The notes below the pieces were generated by a model, which did not search any database, was not told the origin of the DNA, and saw only the letters and a program-made list of their open reading frames with translations. This document shows positions 1 through 8,113 of a stretch of 42,807 bases of DNA, in pieces. How positions within the stretch are numbered: the stretch's first letter is position 1; each line of letters opens with the position of its first letter. Both the position numbers and the translations under genes were made by a program. Source of the stretch: Bacteroidota bacterium (GTDB taxonomy: Bacteria; Bacteroidota; Bacteroidia; Chitinophagales; S012-47). The stretch is from the NCBI GenBank assembly GCA_024276745.1, contig JAJRWN010000136.1, positions 1 to 42,807 of the forward strand. Reading direction: 5' to 3'.

Positions 1-3000
1 CGTTTAATCCACTTGCCGGAGACCATGAGTAGTTTCCTTTATTCGATCCGCTTATATAAACATTATCGACAAACCAACCTACAATAGAAGTATCGCCACA
101 ACAATTATCGCCTGTATCGTAGCGGAAACGAAGGAGCACAGGCTGTGAAGCACTTACTGTGGTATCAATTGTAACCGTTCTCCATTGCTGGTCGTTATCA
201 TAATCATGAAGTTTTGAAATATGTCCTTTCAGATAATTCCAGGTAGCTCCGCCATCGGTTGAAATTTCCACCCATTCTACATCATAATCAACCGGATATC
301 CGCTCTCGTTAGCAGTAAATGAGCGGAATTGAATACTGATATGACCGTTAATGTCGAGAGCCGGAGATTGAATCCAACTGTTCTCAGCGCCCATATCCCC
401 ATTATTGGGTGTTCCGAAGGCATTAGATGCAAAGGGTTGAGGTTGAGAACCACCCGAAACATCCGATATAGCCCAGGTTGACGGAATACTTGTATAGCCT
501 AATGATGTAGTATCTTCTTTACCGGTAGTCCATCCCTGCATGGTACCATCGTTAAAATTATAGAAGAATACTGCATCAGAATTAGTGGTTCCGTTGGCAT
601 TCAATTGATAAGAATCGTTTAAACAAATACCTGTATCGATACTGGCCGTTACATGGGGTACATTATTAACGATTACAATAACACTATCAATCACTTCACA
701 CAAAGCTGAATCTTTTACACTCAGGAAATAATTGGTTGTCAATACCGGTGAAGCGGTTGGATTAGGAATATGTTGGTCATCCAAAGAATTGGATGGATTC
801 CAGGTATATTTCAAAGGACCGGAGCCTCCAACTGCTGTTGGGCTTCCTCCTAATACAATAGAACTGCCTGAACAGATTGGGTCTCCATCGACATTTAAGT
901 TTATTCTTGGATTTACATGAATGTTTACCGAATCACGATTTGAACAACCGTTTGCATCCACTACTTCTACCCAAAATAATGAATCGGTGGTAGGACGAAC
1001 GGTTATAATATCAGTTCCAAGTTGTCCTGTACTCCAGCTATAAGTACCCGGAACAGCACTGGAATAGTAGATTGTTCCATTCCAGGTTCTGGGGCTATAT
1101 GTTCCGCCTAGAGGATAAGTTACACCTACTCCTGTTTGAATTTGCATATCCGCATTGGTATAAGTATTAGCACCGTTGGTATAGTTAAGGTATGGACCGG
1201 TTGTATTTAAAGTTATCAAAATTCCATAAGTTGTATTGGCAGGTATGGTTAAGCCTCCCACAGATACAAATGTCGGATTACCATTACCGGCACTGTTAAT
1301 TGTTGCTGAGCCAACCAATGTCCATCCAGCAAGGGAACTGGTATTTCCGCTATAACCACCAGTATGCCAATACATGGAACAAGTACTGGTACCGGGATAC
1401 ATATTTACGTCAAAACCGGTAATCGTTAGGGGATTACCATAGGTTGTCAAGTCAAACATATTTCCTGATTGAGCATTATTATTGGCAAAAGTAGTTGTAA
1501 GAGATCCACTCAAATTAGTTGTTAAAGTGACCGTATCTCCATAGCATATAGAATCACCATTGCCTAATAAAAATAATTGCGGATTAGGTAAAGGCCAAAC
1601 GGTCATTTGCATAGCATCGGTATTTGAGCATCCGTTATTATCGGTAATAGTAACCGTATAATTTGTTACCCCGTCAGTCGTAGGAATAACGGTAGGATTA
1701 GCCAAAGTAGGATCGTTTAATGCGGTAGTGGGAGACCATGCATAAAAATAAGGTGCTCCACCTCCACCGGAAGCAGTAGGTGTGCCACCGATGACAGCGG
1801 TACTTCCATCGAAGCAAATTGCCTGATCCAGTCCGGCATCAGCAATAGGTAATGGTAATGGGGTCACGGTTACTATATCGGTAGCCGAGCATCCATTGCC
1901 ATCAGTTACCGTTACGGTATAGGTAATAGCTGATGAAACAGAAGCATTGGGATTTGCCACTGTTGAGGAACTCAATCCGGTAGCCGGAGACCAGCTATAG
2001 GTATAAGGACCTCCGTCACCACCCGAACCGGTTGGTGAGCCACCGATACTTGTAGCAGTTCCGGCACAGGGTGTTTTATCCGGGCCGGCATCTGCAACAA
2101 CTGCTGCCGTATTATTTATGGTTTTACTCATTGAATTATTCGTATTATCCTGATCTCCGGTAAGCAGTGTTTGTGCGGAGAAAGAATAGGTTCCTTGCGT
2201 TGATAAATCGGCATTTGTGGTAAACGTATAGCTAACCGTTCCTAAAGCCGGCACAGTTAAAGTACCCACATTCTCGGTAACGGTACTTGCAATAGGTCCT
2301 GTTATAGTATATTGTACATTAAAGCCGGTTTGTGGATTGGTACCATAATTTTTAATGGTAACGGTTACCGTTTCGGAAGCACCGAGCAAACATCCTGAAT
2401 TTGGAGATGAAATGGCTGATATACCTAAGTCATTGGCAAATGGTATAATGTAGGAAACCGTCAGATAAGGTTTATAGGAATAGTAATAGGCATAATGATA
2501 TCCATAGGATGAATATCCGGAACCGTCATTCCGTATCCCAACGGCAAACCAACCGGGAGAGGATATACGGTTTTGAATATCGGTATTGGCAGTTGAGTTA
2601 AGGGTTCCTGTCTTATATCCATAACTGCCTACCCACTGATATGCTGAATTATAAACTACTTGTGAACCTATACTATAATAAATGGTAGAACCACTATAAA
2701 CTGTAGGGTCATAAGTCAACCTGGTGATACTGGTTAATTTTGAATATGTATATCCTCCGGAATAATGATATGAATGAAAAGTTGAGGAGGTCACTACTGC
2801 TGTTGAAGGTAGTAATGATAGAGAAAATTTTGAGAAATCCCTGGCATAAGTATTATTGGAACTTTGATATAGCGTACCGCTGTATTTGCTTCCATAATAA
2901 TTTGCGTATCCTGTCCAATAGCTTCCATAACTCACGTAAATATTTACGGTAGGATCAATAACCAAAGGATATACTCTGGCAGGATCGTTCAACCAGGAAG

Positions 3001-3865
3001 CAGGCACAAGAATAGATATATTCAAAGTGTTTCCATTTCTTGTACTACTATATTGAGCTTCGGCAGGATCGGCTTCAGATTGGTCATACAACATAGGCAG
3101 AGGCATATTGATCAGCCAATTACCGGCTGCATCATAAACATCGATGTTTTTATTAGAAGTTTTTACCGTCCAGGAAGGATCGAGTTCGATGCTTTCGTTG
3201 AAAGCTACCGATTGCGTACCGGAAGGAATATTGTTTACAAAAGAGGCATTATTGATATTGTAAACAAATTTTCGACTATCGGTATTTTGAAAAAATTCGG
3301 CATCCACACCGGGCAATACATTTTGATAGAGCATGTGATTATCTGCTGCCGAGCCTGATACATTTGCAATCGATTGTTTAGAGATAAGCCCATTATTTCC
3401 AATATATGAAACTGAAGGATTAATCCAGTCTTTAAAAAGGCCTTCTTTCAAGACAGTAAGGACACCTTTTCCTTTTGAAGTACCTGAATAATAAGTTTTA
3501 AAAGCATTGGTTTCATTTTGATAGGCATAAGCGGGATAGTTAGCATTTGTGTTAACAATCACGGAATTATCTATATCCATCCATTTCCCGTTAAGCTTAT
3601 AGTGTAATGAACCTCCGGCCGGCATAAGCGCCTGATAGTGGCCTGGAGAAATGATGAAATGTTTAGAATCTCTAGTACGTTTAGAAATATCTTCTTTTGC
3701 ATTAGGAGCAACAAAAGAAGATATTGCATCAACAGGGTTGTAATAATTGCTGGCATTCCCTTCGTTTGATTGAGCCCGGATATTTGTTGAGAAAACAAAT
3801 AAACAGCTTAAAGCAAGGACAGAAGCTACAATTCTTGCGCAAACAGAGTCAACTACTGATCTCAT
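1..3865 (-). CDS. Large secreted multidomain adhesin-like protein with PKD/SprB-like repeats (3' end beyond window)
   Basis: The minus-strand frame is open from an ATG at 3865 to the window edge, giving 1288 residues with no stop, so the gene is partial at its C-terminus. Residues 1-31 are a signal peptide (hydrophobic IVASVLALSCLFVF, probable cleavage after IRA). About 300-473 is a Tyr/Gly/Ser-rich domain resembling DNRLRE-type domains. About 476-587 resembles a CARDB-like domain. Two ~84-residue repeats starting ADAG at 591 and 675 contain YxWSP and TVTxTDxNGCS motifs typical of PKD/SprB-type repeats. About 775-940 is an unassigned beta-rich segment, followed by more PKD-like sequence to about 1090. 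About 1100-1275 resembles a jelly-roll or MAM-like domain (FNDGTMQGW, later WFVDNV). By family knowledge such proteins are usually exported by T9SS and end in a sorting domain; that end is not visible. Role in adhesion or gliding is inference. Confidence 0.85.
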   Translation of the reverse strand, partial: MRSVVDSVCARIVASVLALSCLFVFSTNIRAQSNEGNASNYYNPVDAISSFVAPNAKEDISKRTRDSKHFIISPGHYQALMPAGGSLHYKLNGKWMDIDNSVIVNTNANYPAYAYQNETNAFKTYYSGTSKGKGVLTVLKEGLFKDWINPSVSYIGNNGLISKQSIANVSGSAADNHMLYQNVLPGVDAEFFQNTDSRKFVYNINNASFVNNIPSGTQSVAFNESIELDPSWTVKTSNKNIDVYDAAGNWLINMPLPMLYDQSEADPAEAQYSSTRNGNTLNISILVPASWLNDPARVYPLVIDPTVNIYVSYGSYWTGYANYYGSKYSGTLYQSSNNTYARDFSKFSLSLLPSTAVVTSSTFHSYHYSGGYTYSKLTSITRLTYDPTVYSGSTIYYSIGSQVVYNSAYQWVGSYGYKTGTLNSTANTDIQNRISSPGWFAVGIRNDGSGYSSYGYHYAYYYSYKPYLTVSYIIPFANDLGISAISSPNSGCLLGASETVTVTIKNYGTNPQTGFNVQYTITGPIASTVTENVGTLTVPALGTVSYTFTTNADLSTQGTYSFSAQTLLTGDQDNTNNSMSKTINNTAAVVADAGPDKTPCAGTATSIGGSPTGSGGDGGPYTYSWSPATGLSSSTVANPNASVSSAITYTVTVTDGNGCSATDIVTVTPLPLPIADAGLDQAICFDGSTAVIGGTPTASGGGGAPYFYAWSPTTALNDPTLANPTVIPTTDGVTNYTVTITDNNGCSNTDAMQMTVWPLPNPQLFLLGNGDSICYGDTVTLTTNLSGSLTTTFANNNAQSGNMFDLTTYGNPLTITGFDVNMYPGTSTCSMYWHTGGYSGNTSSLAGWTLVGSATINSAGNGNPTFVSVGGLTIPANTTYGILITLNTTGPYLNYTNGANTYTNADMQIQTGVGVTYPLGGTYSPRTWNGTIYYSSAVPGTYSWSTGQLGTDIITVRPTTDSLFWVEVVDANGCSNRDSVNIHVNPRINLNVDGDPICSGSSIVLGGSPTAVGGSGPLKYTWNPSNSLDDQHIPNPTASPVLTTNYFLSVKDSALCEVIDSVIVIVNNVPHVTASIDTGICLNDSYQLNANGTTNSDAVFFYNFNDGTMQGWTTGKEDTTSLGYTSIPSTWAISDVSGGSQPQPFASNAFGTPNNGDMGAENSWIQSPALDINGHISIQFRSFTANESGYPVDYDVEWVEISTDGGATWNYLKGHISKLHDYDNDQQWRTVTIDTTVSASQPVLLRFRYDTGDNCCGDTSIVGWFVDNVYISGSNKGNYSWSPASGLN
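1592..2095 (-). repeat. Two tandem ~84-residue PKD/SprB-like protein repeats
   Basis: Protein-level repeats inside the large adhesin-like gene. Each unit begins ADAG(P/L)D, has a cysteine soon after, a Gly-rich GGxPTxSGG segment, then YxWSPxT and TxTDxNGCSxTD. The units start at residues 591 and 675. A more diverged unit follows from about 759. The DNA copies have clearly drifted, so this is an old duplication rather than a recent tandem array. Confidence 0.75.
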
Positions 3866-3916
3866 GATCTTAAGATTTTAGGTTAGATAAAGTAACAAGT
3901 TCCGAAAAATTCAAGT

Positions 3917-3949
3917 TAAAGTTAAGAAACTAAATTCACTAATCCAAAA
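3917..3949 (-). promoter_or_regulatory. Candidate Bacteroidota promoter for the adhesin-like gene
   Basis: On the minus strand TTTTG (3949-3945) is followed after 20 bases by TAACTTTA (3924-3917), one mismatch from the TAnnTTTG -7 consensus. The inferred transcript start near 3910 leaves about 45 bases before the ATG. The rest of the 3866-4021 gap shows nothing else I recognise. Confidence 0.35.
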
Positions 3950-4021
3950 TCATGAAATAAAAAAAGATTTGGGAAAGTATTAAGAAAATAGGTTTTATTA
4001 GATATAACAGAACAGCAATAC

Positions 4022-5338
4022 TTAATAGTTTTGATTGGGATCGAATTGTTCCAGAATATCAGCAACCCGTCTCACGAAAGCTCCCCCCATAGCACCGTCA
4101 ACCAATCGATGATCATAAGATAAAGAAAGCATCATCATGTGGCGTATGGCAATCATATCGCCCTGGGCAGATTCGATAACCACCGGTTTTTTACGAATTG
4201 CGCCAACGGCAAGAATAGCCACCTGAGGTTGATTGATGATAGGTGTTCCCATCACATTACCAAAGGTTCCAACATTAGTAATTGTAAAAGTACCTCCATC
4301 GGTTTCACCGGGTTTGAGTTTGCCAGAACGTGCTCTGTTTGCCAGATCATTAACCGCTTTGGCTAAACCGACAAGATTAAGTTGGTCGGCATTTTTTATT
4401 ACGGGTACTATTAAATTGCCTCCGGGCAATGCTGTGGCCATACCAATATGGAATTTTTTATGCTTGATAATGGAATTTCCATCAACGCTGGCATTTACAT
4501 AAGGAAACATTTTCAAAGCTGCCACAACGGCTTCTATAAAAATGGGTGTATAAGTGATTTTTTGACCTTCGCGCTGAAGGAATTCATTTTTAATTTTATT
4601 GCGCCATGTTACAATATTGTTTACATCGACTTCAACAAAACTGGTTACATGAGCAGAGGTATGTTTTGAACGTACCATGTGTTCAGCAATTAGTTTACGC
4701 ATCCGGTCCATTTCTTCAATTTCAACATCCGGTCCATGATTTACCGGAGCTATTGGTGCCTCAGGCGGAGTGACAATATGTTGTTCGGAAGTAGTGGTTT
4801 TTTCTTCAACCGGACTTTGAACTTTTTGGCCGGATTGTAAATATGCCAGCAAGTCTTTTTTGGTAAGCCGCCCATTTTTACCACTACCCGGTATTTGATC
4901 AAGCATGCTCATTGGAATATTTTCTTTTCTCGCAATATTGAGAACCAGCGGAGAATAGAATCTACCGGATTCGGGTTTGTTTAATTTAATGACCGGCTTG
5001 GGTTCAAGTTTATCCTTCGAATCGGTTATTAGCGTTTCTTTTTTCTCAACAGTTTGAGGCGTTGCGGGTGTTTCCGATACAGGCTGAGCTATCTCATTTT
5101 CTGTTTCAATAACGGCCACCGCCTTGCCTACGGCAACCACATCGCCTTCTTTAAATAAAATTTTTGTAATGATACCTTCCACCGGAGAAGGTACTTCGGT
5201 ATCAACCTTATCGGTAGCTATTTCAAGAACCGTTTCGTCCAAATCGACATGATCGCCTTCTTTTTTTTGCCATCCAAGAATGGTAGCTTCCATGATACTT
5301 TCACCCATTTTCGGCATAATCAGTTCTGTTGCGGCCAT
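4022..5338 (-). CDS. Dihydrolipoamide acyltransferase, E2 subunit of a 2-oxo acid dehydrogenase complex
   Basis: The 438-residue protein has the full E2 layout. An N-terminal lipoyl domain (about 1-80) carries the lipoylated lysine K44 in ATDKVDTEV. A Pro/Lys/Glu-rich linker follows, then a peripheral-subunit (E3) binding domain around 128-170 (SPLVLNIARKENIP), a second linker, and a catalytic acyltransferase domain ending with the active-site motif HRLVDG (H410, D414). It transfers acyl groups from E1 via lipoamide to CoA. The substrate (pyruvate, branched-chain 2-oxo acids or 2-oxoglutarate) cannot be decided here. The open frame continues 22 codons upstream, but that stretch overlaps cinA and covers a consensus promoter at 5375-5405, so the ATG at 5338 is preferred. 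No E1 gene is adjacent; an E3 gene (lpdA) lies about 20 kb away. Confidence 0.95.
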   Translation of the reverse strand: MAATELIMPKMGESIMEATILGWQKKEGDHVDLDETVLEIATDKVDTEVPSPVEGIITKILFKEGDVVAVGKAVAVIETENEIAQPVSETPATPQTVEKKETLITDSKDKLEPKPVIKLNKPESGRFYSPLVLNIARKENIPMSMLDQIPGSGKNGRLTKKDLLAYLQSGQKVQSPVEEKTTTSEQHIVTPPEAPIAPVNHGPDVEIEEMDRMRKLIAEHMVRSKHTSAHVTSFVEVDVNNIVTWRNKIKNEFLQREGQKITYTPIFIEAVVAALKMFPYVNASVDGNSIIKHKKFHIGMATALPGGNLIVPVIKNADQLNLVGLAKAVNDLANRARSGKLKPGETDGGTFTITNVGTFGNVMGTPIINQPQVAILAVGAIRKKPVVIESAQGDMIAIRHMMMLSLSYDHRLVDGAMGGAFVRRVADILEQFDPNQNY

Positions 5339-5374
5339 TGTTTTTGCTTTTATTGTAAATTTCAAATTGCAGTC

Positions 5375-5405
5375 CAAAATTAACGCATAGAGGCAGCTAA
5401 ACAAA
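5375..5405 (-). promoter_or_regulatory. Consensus Bacteroidota promoter for the E2 gene
   Basis: On the minus strand TTTG (5405-5402) is followed after 19 bases by TAATTTTG (5382-5375), a full match to the TTG/TAnnTTTG pattern. The expected transcript start near 5368 gives a leader of about 30 bases to the ATG at 5338. The -33 box lies in the last codons of cinA, and the site rules out the longer E2 start at 5404. Confidence 0.6.
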
Positions 5406-6647
5406 GTGCTTCATAAAAAATCTTCTTAACATTTCCAAAGCGATTACCGAGGTCCATTCAATGATTTGTGTCCGCTTACCGGGTAAAGAAAGTTGTTTAC
5501 TGTGTACTTCTTGTTTGTTGGCTACTGCAATCCATACTGTTCCTACAGGTTTTTTTTTACTACCTCCACCCGGACCGGCAATTCCTGTAACTGCTATAGC
5601 AAAATCGCTATGCATTTGCCGGATGATTCCTTTTGCCATAGCTATTACCACTTCTTTACTTACCGCACCTTTAGTTTTCAGCAATAATTCGGGTACCCCA
5701 AGTAAAGCTATTTTTATTTCATTTGCATAGGCAACAATACTTCCTTTAAAAACGGCAGAGCTTCCCGGCACCGATGTGATTTTTTTTGCAATAGTGCCTC
5801 CGGTACAACTTTCGGCAGTAGCCAAACTGTTTCCTGATTTTTTTAATTTGCGAATAATGACATGTTCTAATCGATCATCCTGATTTTCGGAGTAAACAAT
5901 ATGGCCTAGCATAGATTTCATTCGTTCAAAATATGGCAACACCGCATGAAGTAATGGTATTTTATGCTCTCCTTTGGCTGTTAAACGGAGTTTCACCATG
6001 CCCTGACCCGGTAAATAAGCCAGTTTGATATATCCGGGTAATGATTTTTCGAAATCCTGAAGCATTTCGGCTATTTGCGATTCGCCCACGGCAGCCGTCA
6101 TAAGATAAAAATGGATTAATACAGGTAATGCAAAGTGGGTTTTTATTCTTGGTAAGATAGTATTGTTCATCATCCCTTTCATTTCTATAGGAACTCCCGG
6201 GACAGAAACAACACATTGATGCTCTATATCGAACCACATGCCCGGAGCTGTACCCAGATCGTTAGGTATAACTGTGCAATTTCCGGGTAGCATAGCTTGT
6301 TGCTTGTTTCGCTCCAAATCACCTGCTTTATGACCAGAAAATAGTTTATTAATATGCCTGAGAACTTCTTCGTTTAATACCAGTTTTACATTGAAATAGC
6401 CGGCTAATGTACTTTTTGTCTTATCGTCCTGTGTTGGTCCCAATCCACCGCTAATAATCACTAAATCTGTATTATCTAATGCCTTATCCAGGGTGTTTTT
6501 AATCTCATCAGCTAAATCGTGAATGGTAAATCGTTGAAATACATCAATGCCTAATTGGCTAAGTTTTTGAGAAATCCAATGTGCATTGGTATCCAGGGTT
6601 TGCCCGAATAATAACTCATCGCCAATACTGATTATGGATGCTTTCAT
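5397..6647 (-). CDS. cinA: CinA family protein: nicotinamide-nucleotide amidase with MoCF-binding-like N-terminal domain
   Basis: The 416-residue protein matches full-length CinA. The N-terminal molybdopterin-binding-like domain (about 1-170) shows SIGDELL at 7-13 and GGLGPTQDD at 67-75, motifs of the pyrophosphatase-type half. The C-terminal CinA/PncC domain (about 265-416) has AESCTGG at 278-284 and TGIAGPGGG at 354-362, the signature of the amidase that converts nicotinamide mononucleotide to nicotinate mononucleotide in pyridine-nucleotide salvage. The link to competence comes only from the historical name; no competence genes are nearby. It is transcribed leftward just ahead of the E2 gene, which has its own promoter. 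A -7-like box lies about 125 bases upstream of the ATG. Confidence 0.95.
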   Translation of the reverse strand: MKASIISIGDELLFGQTLDTNAHWISQKLSQLGIDVFQRFTIHDLADEIKNTLDKALDNTDLVIISGGLGPTQDDKTKSTLAGYFNVKLVLNEEVLRHINKLFSGHKAGDLERNKQQAMLPGNCTVIPNDLGTAPGMWFDIEHQCVVSVPGVPIEMKGMMNNTILPRIKTHFALPVLIHFYLMTAAVGESQIAEMLQDFEKSLPGYIKLAYLPGQGMVKLRLTAKGEHKIPLLHAVLPYFERMKSMLGHIVYSENQDDRLEHVIIRKLKKSGNSLATAESCTGGTIAKKITSVPGSSAVFKGSIVAYANEIKIALLGVPELLLKTKGAVSKEVVIAMAKGIIRQMHSDFAIAVTGIAGPGGGSKKKPVGTVWIAVANKQEVHSKQLSLPGKRTQIIEWTSVIALEMLRRFFMKHFV

Positions 6648-6771
6648 GATTTCATTTTTATTTGCTCAATATTAATAAGGCTTATGTTTTTTATTCCAAA
6701 AATCATGATAGATTATTTATGGAAGCTTTGATATTGATTGATTTGGATTATGTAAATAAATAGATACTATG

Positions 6772-6779
6772 CAAAGGTA
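6772..6779 (-). promoter_or_regulatory. Candidate -7 promoter element for cinA
   Basis: Minus-strand TACCTTTG followed by CA matches TAnnTTTG exactly. No TTG is seen at the expected -33 distance. The leader to the cinA ATG would be about 118 bases. Confidence 0.4.
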
Positions 6780-6907
6780 CAAAATAGGGCAATCGCCATG
6801 ATTGTCAGGTTCTGAATATGAGATAACATGAATCGATTCGTTCTGCAGCATCACTAAAAACCGGAAGCAATGGTAAGTGGTAAATACCATCATTAAGAAG
6901 ATAGCAA

Positions 6908-6915
6908 TATCTTTG
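6908..6915 (+). promoter_or_regulatory. Candidate -7 promoter element for the DUF4197 gene
   Basis: TATCTTTG followed by C is an exact TAnnTTTG match about 47 bases before the ATG at 6962. A clear -33 TTG is lacking. Confidence 0.45.
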
Positions 6916-6961
6916 CAGAATCAGGGTTAATTAAAAGCATTATTCACTAAACAGATAAGCG

Positions 6962-7684
6962 ATGAAAACAGCCATATTACTAATACTAATTTCAATTGGT
7001 TTTGCCAGTTGCGATTTGGAGCAGATATTAAATGCAAGTAGTAGCACTACAACTAGTGGGATTACCGAACAAGAAGCAGCAACGGGCTTAAAAGATGCAC
7101 TTAGTGTAGGAATCAGCAAAAGTGCTGAAATGCTTTCCCGGCAAGATGCTTATTTTGCCGATCCGCTGATACATATACCCTGGCCTGATGATGCCCTTAA
7201 AGTAGCCGGGGCATTAAGAAAAATCGGTCTTAATCAAATGGTAGATAATGTAGAATTATCGCTCAACCGGGCAGCAGAAGATGCAGCCATAAAGGCAAAA
7301 CCCATTTTTATAGCAGCCATTAAAAAGATGACCCTAAGCGATGCTATGAATATTTTATTTGGCAGCAAGGATGCTGCTACGCAGTATTTAAAAAAGACTA
7401 CAAGTCAGGAACTTACTAATGCATTCAGGCCGGTTATTGAAACATCATTGGAAAAAGTAAATGCAACAAAATACTGGAATGAGGTCATGACACGCTATAA
7501 TCAAATTCCGTTTGTCAAACCCGTTACTACCGATTTGCCCGGATTTGTAACCGGAAAAGCTTTAGAGGGCTTATTTTTAAAAGTAGCCGATGAAGAAGCA
7601 AAAATCAGGGAAAATCCTCTGGAACGGACAACAGCCATGCTGAAAAAAGTATTTGGCTATTACGACAAACATAAAAATCAATAA
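6962..7684 (+). CDS. DUF4197 family lipoprotein
   Basis: The 240-residue protein begins with a short hydrophobic signal ending in the lipobox FASC, with C17 as the probable lipidated cysteine, so it should be a lipoprotein. After a Ser/Thr-rich tether (about 26-34) the rest is largely helical. It contains EQEAATGLKDALSVGI, IPWPDDA and RYNQIPF, which I recognise as features of DUF4197, a widespread bacterial family without known function. The expected length for the family is about 200-250 residues, so it appears complete. The downstream DoxX gene follows within a few bases and is probably co-transcribed. The family assignment is from memory of its motifs. Confidence 0.85.
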   Translation: MKTAILLILISIGFASCDLEQILNASSSTTTSGITEQEAATGLKDALSVGISKSAEMLSRQDAYFADPLIHIPWPDDALKVAGALRKIGLNQMVDNVELSLNRAAEDAAIKAKPIFIAAIKKMTLSDAMNILFGSKDAATQYLKKTTSQELTNAFRPVIETSLEKVNATKYWNEVMTRYNQIPFVKPVTTDLPGFVTGKALEGLFLKVADEEAKIRENPLERTTAMLKKVFGYYDKHKNQ

Positions 7685-7691
7685 ACTACCT

Positions 7692-8102
7692 GTGTTCATA
7701 AATAACTCATCAAAATATCAAAGTCTGGGTTTGCTCCTCATTCGCCTTGGCATTGGTTTTTCATTTGTATATTTCCATGGATGGGAAAAGATTAGCGGTG
7801 GTGTGGATAAATGGGAAATGCTTGGAAATCAGATGCAATATGCCGGCATTCACTTTTTACCGGTCTTTTGGGGCTTTATGGCCGCTTTGGCCGAATTTGG
7901 AGGTGGCATACTCATTACGATTGGTTTGTTTACCCGTCCGGCAGCATTTTTTATGGCTTTCACCATGTTGGTTGCCAACCTAATGCATTATCATAAAGCA
8001 GGACTGGAAGCTCATCCTTTTGAAATGCTATTCATTTTCATTGCTTTATTCCTTATGGGGGCAGGGAAATACAGTTTGGATTCCAAAATCAGAATCAGAT
8101 AA
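7692..8102 (+). CDS. DoxX family integral membrane protein
   Basis: A small membrane protein of 136 residues from a GTG start at 7692. It has about four transmembrane segments and the DoxX hallmarks LLIRLGIGFSFVYFHGWEKI, GFMAALAEFGGGILITIGLFTR and a final FIALFLMGAGKYSLD. DoxX proteins are inner-membrane proteins linked in some bacteria to thiosulfate or quinone-related redox functions; the role here is unknown. An in-frame TTG at 7653 would add 13 residues but overlap the preceding gene by 32 bases; the GTG lies 7 bases after that gene's stop and leaves a typical short N-terminus before the first helix. The gene converges on lptD with 11 bases between their ends. Confidence 0.85.
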   Translation: MFINNSSKYQSLGLLLIRLGIGFSFVYFHGWEKISGGVDKWEMLGNQMQYAGIHFLPVFWGFMAALAEFGGGILITIGLFTRPAAFFMAFTMLVANLMHYHKAGLEAHPFEMLFIFIALFLMGAGKYSLDSKIRIR

Positions 8103-8113
8103 AGAAAGCAAGA

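Larger units (their letters stand above)
6648..6961. other. Intergenic region between divergent cinA and the DUF4197 gene
   Basis: This 314-base gap separates two divergent genes. I can support only two outward-facing -7-like boxes, at 6772-6779 (minus) and 6908-6915 (plus). No open frame of note, tRNA or strong hairpin is visible between them. Confidence 0.6.

Noticed and set aside
1592-2095. Repeated sequence considered as CRISPR or DNA tandem repeat
   Set aside because: The repeat is at protein level with ~252-base units and diverged DNA; there are no short identical repeats with spacers.
3053-3358. 101-codon plus-strand open frame within the adhesin region
   Set aside because: The minus-strand frame is continuous through it with a signal peptide and recognisable domains; this one has no recognisable features.
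5339-5404. 22-codon N-terminal extension of the E2 gene
   Set aside because: It overlaps cinA, has no family similarity, and lies on a consensus promoter; the lipoyl domain starts at the ATG at 5338.
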